NCBI RefSeq assembly: GCF_030813505.1
Contig: NZ_JAUSUE010000006.1
DNA: 64,000 nucleotides
Source of the DNA: Pectinatus haikarae
GTDB taxonomy: Bacteria > Bacillota > Negativicutes > Selenomonadales > Selenomonadaceae
Reading direction: 5' to 3' (one strand)
Shown: positions 16,750 through 26,692 of the stretch, one piece after another
Layout: each line of letters begins with the position of its first letter
Position numbering within the stretch: position 1 is the first letter of the stretch
Notes under the pieces: generated by a model
Databases searched by the model: none
What the model saw: only the letters and a program-made list of their open reading frames with translations
Told to the model about the DNA's origin: nothing
Position numbers and translations under genes: made by a program

Positions 16750-18195
16750 CTATTTATTTTTGAGCAGATTCGTATATACGTCTTTATATTGTTTGGCAGA
16801 ATTAGTCCAGCTGTAATCCGATGACATGGCATTTTTTATAATGCGCCGGCGTAATATGATATCATCGTATTTTTCTAAGGAGCGTTTAATGGCAAAAAGC
16901 AGCTCATGAGCATTATAATTATCGAATACAAAGCCATTACCGTTGTTCGTATAACTGTCATAGGGGATAATAGTATCCTTCAATCCTCCAGTGGAGTGAA
17001 CGATCGGAATGCTGCCATAATGCAGTGCTATCATTTGTGAAATACCGCATGGTTCATATCTGGAGGGCATTAGAAAATGAGAAGATGCGGCATAAATTTG
17101 ATGAGCCAGTTCATCGCTGAATACAGTATTGACGGAAACTTTTGTCGGAAAACGCCATTGGAGGCCGTGAAACCATTCCTGATATTTGTAATCGCCTGTT
17201 CCAAGCAGAATAAATTGAATATTCTCATACTGCAGAAGTTCATCGAGAATTCTTGTGAGCAAATCTATTCCCTTTGCTTCAACAAGCCGAGATATAAAAG
17301 AGAGGACCGGAACATTTCTGTCGATAGGTAAGCCCAGTTTTTCCTGCAGATTTACTTTGTTTTCTGTTTTTTTCTCCAAAGCGTTGACAGCAGTATAAGG
17401 AACAAAAATATGAGGATCTGTTGCGGGATTATACTCGCTTTGATCTATACCGTTGACGATGCCGCAGAGACAATTGCTGCGGCGGCGCAGTACGCCATCC
17501 ATTTGTTCTCCAAAATAAGAATTTTGGATTTCTTCTGCATAAGAACGGCTGACCGTGGTCAGAGTATCGGAATACAAGAGTCCGCCCTTCATGAAATTGA
17601 TATTATCATAGAACTCCAGATCACCGTTATCAAAATATTTTTCACTTAGCCCTAATACATCTGTCAGAAATGTTTTGGGAAATACACCTTGATATTTTAA
17701 ATTGTGTACAGTATAAACTGTTTTTATATTACTATATCTGCTATCGTGTGTGTATCCCAATTTTAAAAATACATTGATAAGACTGGTTTGCCAATCGTTT
17801 GAATGAATGATGTCAGGCCAAAAGTCTATTTCGGGCAGCATTTTTAGAACAGCACGGCAGAAAAAGACAAAACGTTCCGCGTCATCATCATAGCCGTATA
17901 TATTTTCTCTTTTAAAATAGTATTCGTTGTCTACAAAATAAAAGGTAACTCCGTTAAGCTTTAATTTTTCAATACCAAAATATTGTTCTCGCCAAGAAAC
18001 ATTGACTGTCCCCGCGTATATATTTTTCATCTTTGACTGATATTGCTTCGCTATCGCGCTATATTTAGGCAGCACTACCCTAACATCAATGCTCTGCTTA
18101 TTAAGCGCCTGAGGAAGCGATCCGGCTACGTCACCTAATCCGCCGGTTTTTATGAAAGGGGCTGCTTCTGCAGCAGCATAAAGAATTTTCAACAT
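16750..18195 (-). CDS. glgA: Glycogen synthase (ADP-glucose, GT5)
   Basis: A 481-residue GT5 enzyme that elongates alpha-1,4-glucan from ADP-glucose. The ADP-glucose binding motif KTGGLGDV is at residues 17-24. The C-terminal donor motif PSRYEPCGISQMIALHYGS and STGGLKDT are also present. Length matches bacterial GlgA. It lies between glgB and the GH13-MalQ fusion in the same direction, in the operon glgC-glgD-glgP-glgB-glgA-malQ, so ADP-glucose made by GlgC/GlgD is used directly here. Confidence 0.97.
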   Translation of the reverse strand: MLKILYAAAEAAPFIKTGGLGDVAGSLPQALNKQSIDVRVVLPKYSAIAKQYQSKMKNIYAGTVNVSWREQYFGIEKLKLNGVTFYFVDNEYYFKRENIYGYDDDAERFVFFCRAVLKMLPEIDFWPDIIHSNDWQTSLINVFLKLGYTHDSRYSNIKTVYTVHNLKYQGVFPKTFLTDVLGLSEKYFDNGDLEFYDNINFMKGGLLYSDTLTTVSRSYAEEIQNSYFGEQMDGVLRRRSNCLCGIVNGIDQSEYNPATDPHIFVPYTAVNALEKKTENKVNLQEKLGLPIDRNVPVLSFISRLVEAKGIDLLTRILDELLQYENIQFILLGTGDYKYQEWFHGLQWRFPTKVSVNTVFSDELAHQIYAASSHFLMPSRYEPCGISQMIALHYGSIPIVHSTGGLKDTIIPYDSYTNNGNGFVFDNYNAHELLFAIKRSLEKYDDIILRRRIIKNAMSSDYSWTNSAKQYKDVYTNLLKNK

Positions 18196-18270
18196 GAGAA
18201 CAATCCTCCATTCTATAATTATTGAATATATATTGATAATTTGCCAAAAGAGAGCAATCAGATAAAAAAA

Positions 18271-20310
18271 TCAGTGAGATGTTTTTTGCAGTTTAGCTTT
18301 TATGCGGGCTATTTTTCTTTTATTGCATCCATGTGAATTTTTTGCAGGCGAAATCAGTGGATGTTTTTGGAAAAGTGTACTGTTACTCTTTTCCGATAAA
18401 AATAATTTGTAGGATTCATCACTAAGATGTAAATATACGCAGGCGAGCGGCGGTATGGTGAGCGAAATCGAAAAAGGGTGGCTATTCCACGGAATTGCTT
18501 CTGCCTGTATTATGTCTGTGTTGGTAATGCCTGAACCGCCGAAGACAGTGTCATCACTGTTGAATATCTCTGTGTAGCCGCCTTTTATGGGAATGCCGAT
18601 TCGATAGCTATAATAGATCTGCGGAGTAAAATTGAAAACAGCAATTAAGAAGTCAGTGCAATTTGTCGTTTTGCGCATAAAAGCGACAATGCTGTTTTGC
18701 TTGTCATCGCAGCTAAGCCATGTAAAACCATTCCAATCAAAATCTATCTGCCACAGAGGAGGTGAATCAATATAAAGTTTGTTCAGAGTCTTCGAATAGT
18801 GCAAAAGCTTATTATGCATCGGGTATTTTTCAGTTAGATGCCAGTCAAGGCTGTCATCGTAATTCCATTCAATGAATTGACCGAATTCTCCGCCCATAAA
18901 CAATAATTTTTTTCCTGGATGGGCGATCCAGTAGGCAAAAAATACTCTTAACCCGGCAAATTTTTGCCAATAATCTCCTGGCATTTTTTCGATGAGGGAA
19001 CATTTGCCGTGTACTACTTCATCATGAGACAGTGGCAGAACAAAATTTTCAGAAAAGGCATACATCAAAGAGAAGGTGATCTTGTCGTGATGCCATTTGC
19101 GATATATGGGGTCAAGACTTATATAACTGAGGATATCATTCATCCAGCCCATGTTCCATTTATAATTGAATCCCATACCTCCGCTGTGCACAGGGCTGCT
19201 CATTTGGGGCCAATCAGTGGATTCTTCCGCTATCATCAAGGCATCGGGATAATATTTAAAGACAGCTTGATTAAGCTTTTTTATAAATTCTATAGCTTCC
19301 AGATTTCCGTTTTCGCCATATTTATTGGGCTGCCAGCAGTCATCATGCCGCTCATAGTCAAGATACAGCATATTGGCAACAGCATCTATTCTCAGACCAT
19401 CGATATGATATTCCGTCAGCCAGAATATAGCATTAGAAATAAGGAAACTGTGTACTTCAGTACGCCCATAGTCAAAATTAGTAGTGCCCCATTGTTTGTT
19501 CTCACTGCGCAGTTTATTATCAGATTCGTAAAGATTTTTCCCGTCAAAATTTTTCAAACCGTGTTCGTCATTGCAGAAATGTCCCGGAGCCCAATCCATG
19601 ATCACGCCGATACCATTCTGATGGGCCGTATCTATTAAAAAGCGAAAATCATCAGGAGTTCCATAACGGCTGGTAGGTGCATAATAACCTGTTGCCTGAT
19701 ATCCCCAAGAACCATCAAAAGGGTGTTCATATAAAGGTAAAAATTCTATGTGTGTATAATGCATATCCCGTACATAATTTATCAGCTCCACAGCCGCATC
19801 CCTATAAGACAGATAATGATTGGCAGGAGCACGGCGCCATGATCCAAGATGCACTTCATAGATAAGCATTGGTTTTTCATATGATGAGTGCGCTGCCTTT
19901 TTTTCCTGCCATAAAATGTCATGCCATTCATATCTGCACATGTTATATAAGCAGGAAGCTGTGTTAGGTTTTTTTTCTGCATAGAATGCATAGGGGTCTG
20001 CCTTGTAGATAAGTCTGCCATCGGCAGTTTTTATAGCATATTTATATAGTGAATTTTCAGTCAGATGAGGAATGAATATATGCCAGATTTCTCCGTCAGA
20101 TAATTTTTTCATGATATGTGAATTTTTATCCCAGCCGTTAAAATTACCTACAACACTAACTGACTCAGCATCAGGCGCCCATACGGTAAAGCGCACACCG
20201 GATATATTGCCGCTGTTTGTGAAATGGGCCCCGAAAAGTCCGTAGGAGTGATAATTGGTACCTTGATGATATAAATAAATATCATAAGGCTTTAAATCTG
20301 ATATTATCAT
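18271..20310 (-). CDS. glgB: 1,4-alpha-glucan branching enzyme
   Basis: A 679-residue GH13 branching enzyme that introduces alpha-1,6 branches into the growing glucan. An N-terminal CBM48 (about residues 25-110) precedes the barrel. Catalytic residues are visible at D309 (DGLRIDAV), E362 (IAEES) and the later LSHDEVVHGK motif. GGEFGQFIEWNYDDSLDW is diagnostic of GlgB. The C-terminus carries about 45 residues of basic tail beyond the usual beta-domain (ending in KRKIARIKAKLQK), which I cannot assign. It sits between glgP and glgA; the 100-base gap upstream shows no clear terminator. Confidence 0.97.
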   Translation of the reverse strand: MIISDLKPYDIYLYHQGTNYHSYGLFGAHFTNSGNISGVRFTVWAPDAESVSVVGNFNGWDKNSHIMKKLSDGEIWHIFIPHLTENSLYKYAIKTADGRLIYKADPYAFYAEKKPNTASCLYNMCRYEWHDILWQEKKAAHSSYEKPMLIYEVHLGSWRRAPANHYLSYRDAAVELINYVRDMHYTHIEFLPLYEHPFDGSWGYQATGYYAPTSRYGTPDDFRFLIDTAHQNGIGVIMDWAPGHFCNDEHGLKNFDGKNLYESDNKLRSENKQWGTTNFDYGRTEVHSFLISNAIFWLTEYHIDGLRIDAVANMLYLDYERHDDCWQPNKYGENGNLEAIEFIKKLNQAVFKYYPDALMIAEESTDWPQMSSPVHSGGMGFNYKWNMGWMNDILSYISLDPIYRKWHHDKITFSLMYAFSENFVLPLSHDEVVHGKCSLIEKMPGDYWQKFAGLRVFFAYWIAHPGKKLLFMGGEFGQFIEWNYDDSLDWHLTEKYPMHNKLLHYSKTLNKLYIDSPPLWQIDFDWNGFTWLSCDDKQNSIVAFMRKTTNCTDFLIAVFNFTPQIYYSYRIGIPIKGGYTEIFNSDDTVFGGSGITNTDIIQAEAIPWNSHPFSISLTIPPLACVYLHLSDESYKLFLSEKSNSTLFQKHPLISPAKNSHGCNKRKIARIKAKLQKTSH

Positions 20311-20410
20311 AATATATCCTCACTTTCTGTAACTTTTAATATATGCTTAATAGTTATAAAACAGGTTTTTTTGATAAAAAATAAAATTTGACTGGATGCA
20401 GACCAATTTA

Positions 20411-22858
20411 TCAAGAAGGCAATTTTATCATATTCATTCCCCAAATATCATCGGCATATTCTTTTATCGTTCTGTCGCTGGAGAAAATGCCGGAGTGAGC
20501 AATATTGATAAGGCTGGATCTTTGCCAATTGAGAGTATCTATATATTTCTTTTCAATAATTTCATGGGCAGCGCAATAAGCGGGGAAATCTTTGAAAATA
20601 AAATACTCGTCATTGCTGCCAAAAAAATAGTTATATAGAGAATGAAAATCACCATTGCTGGTGAACGGACCGGATAAGAGCTGATCAATAACACAGTGAA
20701 TGTCAGGATTGCTGTTATATTCATCCCATGCTGAGTAATGACCGTTTTGATAATAAGATAATATTTCATCGGCATTGAGACCGAAAATGACGCAATTATC
20801 ATCACCAACTTCATCATGTATTTCTACATTTGCCCCATCCAGAGTCCCCAGTGTGATGGCGCCATTCATCATGAATTTCATATTGCCGGTGCCGGAGGCT
20901 TCCTTACCGGCGGTTGAGATTTGTTCGCTGACATTAGCCGCCGGAAATAATTTTTCAGCCAGTGAAATGCCGTAATTTTCCAGAAAAACTATTTTAAGTT
21001 TTTGGTTGACATTTTCATCGGAATTTACGATGGCCGCAACGGTATTGATAAGACGTATCGTTTCTTTTGCTATGTGATAACCCGGTGCGGCTTTTCCGCC
21101 AAAAATAAAAGTACGGGGAAATATATCAAGATGCGGATTTTGACAAAGCTTATTATAAAGATGCATCAAATGGAGTATGTTCATGAGCTGACGTTTGTAA
21201 GAATGTATACGCTTTACCTGAACATCGAATATGGACAGAGGATCAATAATTATGTTGTATTTGGTTTTTATAAGTTGTGCCAGTTCATTTTTATAGAATT
21301 GCTTGACATCAGTTAATTTTTTCAGCGCAGATGGATCATCAACATGTTTAAGAAGATCAATGAGCATATTTGGCGCAGTTTTCCATTTAGGCGATATGAG
21401 CTCATCTATAAGTGATGTAAGTTTTGGATTTGAAGCAATGAGCCAGCGCCGATGAGTTATACCATTGGTTTTATTGTTGAATTTATTAGGATAGTAATCA
21501 CTGAATTGTTTCATACTATAATTTTTTAGAATATCCGAATGAATCTTGGCTACACCGTTGACGCTGTGGCTGCCTACTATCGCCAGCCTGGCCATATGGA
21601 CGAGTCCATCCTGAAGTATAGAAAAAGTGTGGATGATATCTTCATTGCCCGGATAACGCCGGCGTACGCTTTCCAAAAAACGTCTGTTTATTTCTTCAAT
21701 AATCATATAAATACGAGGCAAATGAGGGCGGAACATATCTATGGGCCATGTTTCCAAAGCCTCAGGCATGATAGTGTGATTGGTATATGCCATGGTCCGC
21801 ATAGTTATATCCCATGCCTTTTCCCACGAAAGTTTCTCTGAGTCGATGAGAATGCGCATTAATTCGGCAACAGCCATAGCGGGATGGGTATCATTGATGT
21901 GTATGGCAACCTTTTGTGGAAAATCAAGCAAAGATAAGTTGCTCTTCTTATAATGGCGTACAATGCTTTGAATACCGGCAGAAACCAAAAAATATTCCTG
22001 CGTCAGGCGGAGCAGTTTTCCCTTATTTGAGCTGTCATCTGGATAGAGACAGCTGGTTATTGCCTTAAGGCGATATTGAAATTTCAATTTTTCCTGCAGT
22101 TGTTCATGTGTCAAAACACCGCTTTGAGCAAAGTCCTGACTGACTTCTGCGTTCCAAAGCCGCAAAGTGTTTACTATGCCGTTGTGATAGCCGACTATAG
22201 GAACATCATAGGGAACCGCTGAAACGGTAGTATAATTTTCATAGATAAGTTTCAGATTTCCGTCCGGCATTTCTTTCATGTAGGCATTGCCGCCGAAGGG
22301 AACGAGTATTTCCTTTTCAGCTTTGCGGTATTCCCAGGCAAAGCCATTTTTAAGCCAGTTATCAGGTATTTCGACCTGGTTATTATTGATGATTTTTTGT
22401 TCAAACAATCCATATTGATATCGAATACTGCAGCCGTGTCCGGCAATGCCCAATGATGCCATGGAATCAATAAAACAAGCTGCCAGACGTCCCAGACCTC
22501 CGTTGCCGAGGCCGGCGTCAGGTTCTTCATCAAACAGGTTATCTAAGTCGATGCCAAGATCGGACATTGCAGAACGACAGATGGCACCAATGTCCAGATT
22601 GAGTATATTGTTATTGAGAAGCCGTCCCAATAAAAACTCTATGGAAAAATAGTATATCTGTTTTTCTTTATGTTCACTATAATATTTATTTGTCCTTATC
22701 CAGTTTTCGCTTATGTATTGCCGGATAGTATTAGCCAATGCCTGATAAAGATTTTCATTTGTAAGATCTTCCATATCGCGTCCAAACATTATATTTGCTG
22801 TCTGTAAAAATAAATGTTCAAATCTGTTTTTTTCTTCCAGAAGTTTATTAGTCAACAT
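20411..22858 (-). CDS. glgP: Glycogen/alpha-glucan phosphorylase
   Basis: An 815-residue GT35 phosphorylase that releases glucose-1-phosphate from glycogen ends. The pyridoxal-phosphate lysine lies at about residue 660 in EASGTGNMKFMMNGA. The N-terminal family segment EPDAGLGNGGLGRLAACF and NDTHPAMAVAELMRIL are intact. A strong RBS (GGAGAGG) precedes the start. It follows glgD after a 195-base gap and precedes glgB, so synthesis and breakdown enzymes share the operon. I see no N-terminal phosphorylation extension like that of eukaryotic enzymes. Preference for glycogen over maltodextrin is inferred from the operon. Confidence 0.97.
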   Translation of the reverse strand: MLTNKLLEEKNRFEHLFLQTANIMFGRDMEDLTNENLYQALANTIRQYISENWIRTNKYYSEHKEKQIYYFSIEFLLGRLLNNNILNLDIGAICRSAMSDLGIDLDNLFDEEPDAGLGNGGLGRLAACFIDSMASLGIAGHGCSIRYQYGLFEQKIINNNQVEIPDNWLKNGFAWEYRKAEKEILVPFGGNAYMKEMPDGNLKLIYENYTTVSAVPYDVPIVGYHNGIVNTLRLWNAEVSQDFAQSGVLTHEQLQEKLKFQYRLKAITSCLYPDDSSNKGKLLRLTQEYFLVSAGIQSIVRHYKKSNLSLLDFPQKVAIHINDTHPAMAVAELMRILIDSEKLSWEKAWDITMRTMAYTNHTIMPEALETWPIDMFRPHLPRIYMIIEEINRRFLESVRRRYPGNEDIIHTFSILQDGLVHMARLAIVGSHSVNGVAKIHSDILKNYSMKQFSDYYPNKFNNKTNGITHRRWLIASNPKLTSLIDELISPKWKTAPNMLIDLLKHVDDPSALKKLTDVKQFYKNELAQLIKTKYNIIIDPLSIFDVQVKRIHSYKRQLMNILHLMHLYNKLCQNPHLDIFPRTFIFGGKAAPGYHIAKETIRLINTVAAIVNSDENVNQKLKIVFLENYGISLAEKLFPAANVSEQISTAGKEASGTGNMKFMMNGAITLGTLDGANVEIHDEVGDDNCVIFGLNADEILSYYQNGHYSAWDEYNSNPDIHCVIDQLLSGPFTSNGDFHSLYNYFFGSNDEYFIFKDFPAYCAAHEIIEKKYIDTLNWQRSSLINIAHSGIFSSDRTIKEYADDIWGMNMIKLPS

Positions 22859-23053
22859 TCGCTTGACACCTCTCCTTTTTCTTTGAGCTAAAAATAAGAT
22901 GCTCTTTCCGAAGAATATTTGAATAATCTGCTGAGCATCCTGCTAAAGAACTGAATATATTGCATCAGATATTCCAGTTATGCATTTTTGCAGCAAAGGC
23001 TATCTGAACAGCAATAAAGGTATTTATACTACTGTAAAGACAGCCCTGCTGCA

Positions 23054-24160
23054 TCATATTACTGTATTTTTTTCTACAATGAATGGATAGCTTTCTGCTC
23101 CTTTTAAGTATTTTTCTGCTGAGATAGTGACATTTTTATCACATATAACATTTTCCAGACAAGAATTTTTATGGAGTTGGCAGCCTTGCATAATGATACT
23201 GTTTTTTATTTTAACGCCTTTTTCTATTCTTACATCACGAAAAAGAATGCTGTTTTCAACAAGCCCCTCTATTGTACAGCCATTGGAAATAAGAGAATTA
23301 TGCACATTGGCTCTGGATTTATATTGAGCAGGGACATCATCTTTTGTTCTTGTATAAATGGGAGCGTTGTCAATGAAAAGTTCATTCCATATTTGAGGAT
23401 TGAGCAGATCCATACTGGTTTGATAATATCCATATAGTGAGTTTATACATGAAACATAGCCATCATAACAACAACCATAAATATTGTAATGGGCTGTCAT
23501 TCTCATTATTCCGTCCAATAAAAAGTCTGAACCGCCTCTTTCATATGAATGTTCTACTATTTCCAAAAACACTTTTCGTGACATGAGGTAAGTCCCCATG
23601 GAGACATCGGCGTCTTCTCCGGCAGCAGGGCAGTTGGCAATATCAGACACAAGTCCGTTCTCTTTGGTTTTGATAACAGTGCAGGGGGAGTGCAGTTTTC
23701 TGCCGGGACGGTAATAAAGCATTGTTATATCAGCATTTGTGTTTTGATGAAATCGGAGAACATTATTAAAGTCAATATTAAATACAGTATGTGCTCCGGA
23801 CAAAAGAATATATTCTTGAGGACTGCGGCGCATAATATTGAGGTTTTGATAAAATGTCTTCAGTTCCGATTGACGAATGTCATCATCGTCATTTGAAGGC
23901 AGGAGATAAAACAATCCTTCATGGCGTCTTGCCAGATCCCAATCTTTGCCGGAACGCAAATGGTCAAGAATAGATGCGGCTTTATCAGGCAGCATAATAC
24001 CAACGGATATGATCCCCGAATTAACCATACTGGATAAAATGAAATCTATAAGCCGATATCTCCCTGCAAAGGGAATAGTCGCAATGGGACGTTTCCTCGT
24101 TATCTCTTTGATCAGACGGTTGTCTTCATGCAAATTTATCAAACCCAATACATAATTCAT
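23054..24160 (-). CDS. glgD: Glucose-1-phosphate adenylyltransferase-like subunit GlgD
   Basis: A 368-residue GlgC paralogue. In Firmicutes GlgD pairs with GlgC in a heteromeric ADP-glucose pyrophosphorylase and acts mainly as a regulatory partner. The N-terminus (LGLINLHEDNRLIKEITRKR) lacks the intact GGxGxRL substrate loop seen in GlgC, which is typical of GlgD. FAGRYRLIDFILSSMVNSGI and the C-terminal left-handed beta-helix repeats (about 280-350) are clear. It starts 17 bases after glgC, in the same operon. Confidence 0.95.
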   Translation of the reverse strand: MNYVLGLINLHEDNRLIKEITRKRPIATIPFAGRYRLIDFILSSMVNSGIISVGIMLPDKAASILDHLRSGKDWDLARRHEGLFYLLPSNDDDDIRQSELKTFYQNLNIMRRSPQEYILLSGAHTVFNIDFNNVLRFHQNTNADITMLYYRPGRKLHSPCTVIKTKENGLVSDIANCPAAGEDADVSMGTYLMSRKVFLEIVEHSYERGGSDFLLDGIMRMTAHYNIYGCCYDGYVSCINSLYGYYQTSMDLLNPQIWNELFIDNAPIYTRTKDDVPAQYKSRANVHNSLISNGCTIEGLVENSILFRDVRIEKGVKIKNSIIMQGCQLHKNSCLENVICDKNVTISAEKYLKGAESYPFIVEKNTVI

Positions 24161-24177
24161 TTATATTCTCCTGCGCT

Positions 24178-25332
24178 TTAACCTACTTGTTTATTATCAC
24201 TGCCTACAGAAGTGATTGTTTCACCTTCTGCAATAACCGTAATGGAACCATTGTCGGAAAAAATGTGACAATCATTCATAATTTCACAATTCTCAGCTAC
24301 AATTGCTTTTTCAACGACTGCACCTGCATGTATTATGCTGTAGGGCATTATTACGGAATTGACAATCCTGGCTTTTTTCCCTATGTGAACACCAGGAAAA
24401 ATAACGGAATTTTTTATACTTCCATCGATAACAGCTCCGCCGCTTACAAGGGAATTTGTTATTTTTGCATTTGCACCTATGAAGTGAGGCGGCAAAGGGG
24501 TGTGAGAAGAATAAATACGCCATGAACCGCCTAGATCAAAAGAAGGAGTTTCCTTGAGAAGATCCATATTTGCCTCCCAGAGACTTTCTATTGTACCAAC
24601 GTCCTTCCAATACCCGTCAAATGAATAAGAAAATAAACGGACATGGTCAGCAAGCATTTTTGGAATTATATTTTTACCGAAATCATGTTCGGATAAGCAG
24701 TCTGCGTAATCTTCTTCTAAATAACGTTTTAGTAATCTCCAGTTGAAAATATATATGCCCATAGAAGCCAGTGTACTTTGCGGATTTTTAGGTTTTTCCT
24801 CAAAAGCGGTTATACGCCCATTGCGGTCTGTGGTCATTATGCCGAATCTCGAAGCTTCTTTGTGCGAAACTTTTATGACACTTATTGTCGCTTCAGCCTT
24901 ATTCATCTTATGTTCTTCCAACATCCATGAATAGTCCATGGTATAGATATGGTCGCCTGAAAGTATCAGAACATAGTCGGGATCATATGTTTCGATGAAA
25001 TTTATATTTTGATATATTGCATCGGCAGTGCCCTTATACCAATCTGCTTCCTTTTCACGCGCATACGGCGGTAAAATGTATACTCCGCCATTTTTTCTGT
25101 CCAAATTCCATGCTTCACCTGTACCAAGGTATGTATGCAGTTCCAAAGGCTTATATTGAGTAAGCACTCCGACTGTTTCTATACCTGAATTTGAACAGTT
25201 GCTGAGTGGAAAGTCGATGATGCGGTATTTTCCACCAAAATGGACAGCTGGCTTTGCAACTCTTTTTGTTAAAACACCGAGACGGCTGCCCTGACCACCT
25301 GCCAAAATCATTGCCAGGCATTCTGTTTTCAT
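24178..25332 (-). CDS. glgC: Glucose-1-phosphate adenylyltransferase (ADP-glucose pyrophosphorylase), catalytic subunit
   Basis: A 384-residue enzyme making ADP-glucose from glucose-1-phosphate and ATP, the committed step of glycogen synthesis. The nucleotide loop ILAGGQGSRLGVLTKRVAKP is intact, followed by FGGKYRIIDFPLSNCSNSGI, ILSGDHIYTMDY and FEEKPKNPQ. The C-terminal part is a left-handed beta-helix. It is the first gene of the operon with a strong RBS (AAGGAGGG). The AT-rich 224 bases upstream should hold the operon promoter. Confidence 0.97.
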   Translation of the reverse strand: MKTECLAMILAGGQGSRLGVLTKRVAKPAVHFGGKYRIIDFPLSNCSNSGIETVGVLTQYKPLELHTYLGTGEAWNLDRKNGGVYILPPYAREKEADWYKGTADAIYQNINFIETYDPDYVLILSGDHIYTMDYSWMLEEHKMNKAEATISVIKVSHKEASRFGIMTTDRNGRITAFEEKPKNPQSTLASMGIYIFNWRLLKRYLEEDYADCLSEHDFGKNIIPKMLADHVRLFSYSFDGYWKDVGTIESLWEANMDLLKETPSFDLGGSWRIYSSHTPLPPHFIGANAKITNSLVSGGAVIDGSIKNSVIFPGVHIGKKARIVNSVIMPYSIIHAGAVVEKAIVAENCEIMNDCHIFSDNGSITVIAEGETITSVGSDNKQVG

Positions 25333-25408
25333 AAAAATCCCTCCTTAATAAATAGTATATGCTGCAAAATAGAGCCTGAAATATGAAAATGAAATAAAGC
25401 AAGAGATA

Positions 25409-25436
25409 TTTATATTTTAAAATATTCACTTGTCTT
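25409..25436 (-). promoter_or_regulatory. Candidate promoter of the glycogen operon
   Basis: Read on the minus strand: AAGACA, a 16-base spacer, then TATAAA, about 75 bases before the glgC start. The spacer contains the 14-base palindrome ATATTTTAAAATAT, which could be an operator. The surrounding 25333-25556 region is extremely AT-rich, so chance matches are common; a second -10-like TATACT lies near 25352. Confidence 0.3.
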
Positions 25437-25556
25437 AGAGTAAATATTTAAAATCAGTTTTAAGTTTATATTAAAAAATTTCCCATAATTAGAAATATAA
25501 TAAAAATATCTTTAAAAACACTAATAATTAATAAAAATATGTGTAGAAAGAATCAA

Positions 25557-26600
25557 TCATGCAGATAAAAGCAGTTTTATGGAAGTAATATACTCTCTTG
25601 CCAAGGTTGTTAAATCGATGCCGGCAGAGGCAGCATCATCCGGTGTCAGTTTTATGATATTTATATCGTCATAATAGATATAGATATTGCTGCCGTCACT
25701 GTCCAAAATATAATAATCAGGATTATAGGCAGGCTGCATAGATATTTTGTAGATATTACCGGCCAAAAAATAAGTCCTTTCAAGCTGGGAAAGCCCCTCA
25801 GCAGAAACCTTCAGTGGAGGTGTTTGTCCTGAAGCGTTGGCTATATATGCTGAAGAATCTGTCTCCTTTACCTGGACCGGAATTTTCAGGGTATCCAGAT
25901 ATTTTTTCATATTCTCTATTCGTTTCAGAATGCCGGGATGATCAGAGAAGAGATCGGTCTTTTCTCTGGGCGATATAGAATCCAGTTTCATAAGCCCAAT
26001 CAGCATGCTGTAAGGGTTATAGCCAGCTGCCAGTGTTTCATCAAAGCCGATTCTATCAGCCTGTGATTCATCGCTGCGGCTGTATCCTGCTGTAATAGCG
26101 GATAAAATAGCTGGTTCTGCAGTTAAGCCGTTCTCTGTTTTCGCTAACAGGATCGTTGCCAGTATTGTCAAACCTATATTTTTTTGCAGCTGGTTGATGG
26201 AATGCCTTTTTACTATATGAGCAACTTCATGTCCGAGAATACCGGCAAGTTCATCATCTGTCTGCATCTTATCGGTAAGTCCCCGGAATACATAAATAAA
26301 TCCTCCAGGCAGGGCAAAAGCGTTTACATCATCAGAATCAAGAACTTTGAAAGTGTATTTTAAATCTTTTCTGCCAGATACAGCGACAATATTCTGACCG
26401 ATTTTATTGACACGTGCCTGGAGTGCAGCATCATCAACGAGTTTGTATTTTTCTTCAACATATTTTGCTGCATCTGTACCTATGGCTATCTCTTGACTGA
26501 CAGATATCAGATTCGCAGATGCACTGCGGATGAAAATGAAATTGCAGAATAAAAAAGATAATACTGCGAAAGACATGAAAGAAGCAGCCATTCTTTTCAT
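25557..26600 (-). CDS. M48-family zinc metalloprotease (exported)
   Basis: A 347-residue peptidase from the chosen ATG at 26600. That start gives a clean signal peptide (MKRMAASFMSFAVLSFLF..SASA) and a GGGGTGG-like RBS; the frame opens at TTG 26702, overlapping the upstream gene. The zinc motif HEVAH is at residues 124-128, with the third ligand probably E178 in SDESQADRIG. ALPGGFIYVFRGL is typical of YfgC/BepA- and LoiP-like M48 proteins. Those act in the periplasm on outer-membrane protein quality control, a role that fits a diderm. The last 100 residues are not recognised. It follows the CYTH gene and precedes the glycogen operon in the same direction. Confidence 0.88.
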   Translation of the reverse strand: MKRMAASFMSFAVLSFLFCNFIFIRSASANLISVSQEIAIGTDAAKYVEEKYKLVDDAALQARVNKIGQNIVAVSGRKDLKYTFKVLDSDDVNAFALPGGFIYVFRGLTDKMQTDDELAGILGHEVAHIVKRHSINQLQKNIGLTILATILLAKTENGLTAEPAILSAITAGYSRSDESQADRIGFDETLAAGYNPYSMLIGLMKLDSISPREKTDLFSDHPGILKRIENMKKYLDTLKIPVQVKETDSSAYIANASGQTPPLKVSAEGLSQLERTYFLAGNIYKISMQPAYNPDYYILDSDGSNIYIYYDDINIIKLTPDDAASAGIDLTTLAREYITSIKLLLSA

Positions 26601-26692
26601 AATTCCAAACCACCCCGTGCTTTTAATATATAAAATCTTCTGTGCACTATATAATAAATCCTGCTTATATAAAAAATTTTTAATATTTTTCT

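Noticed and set aside
18964..19638. 224-residue plus-strand frame inside glgB
   Set aside because: Opposite to the catalytic barrel of GlgB; composition and lack of motifs mark it as a shadow.
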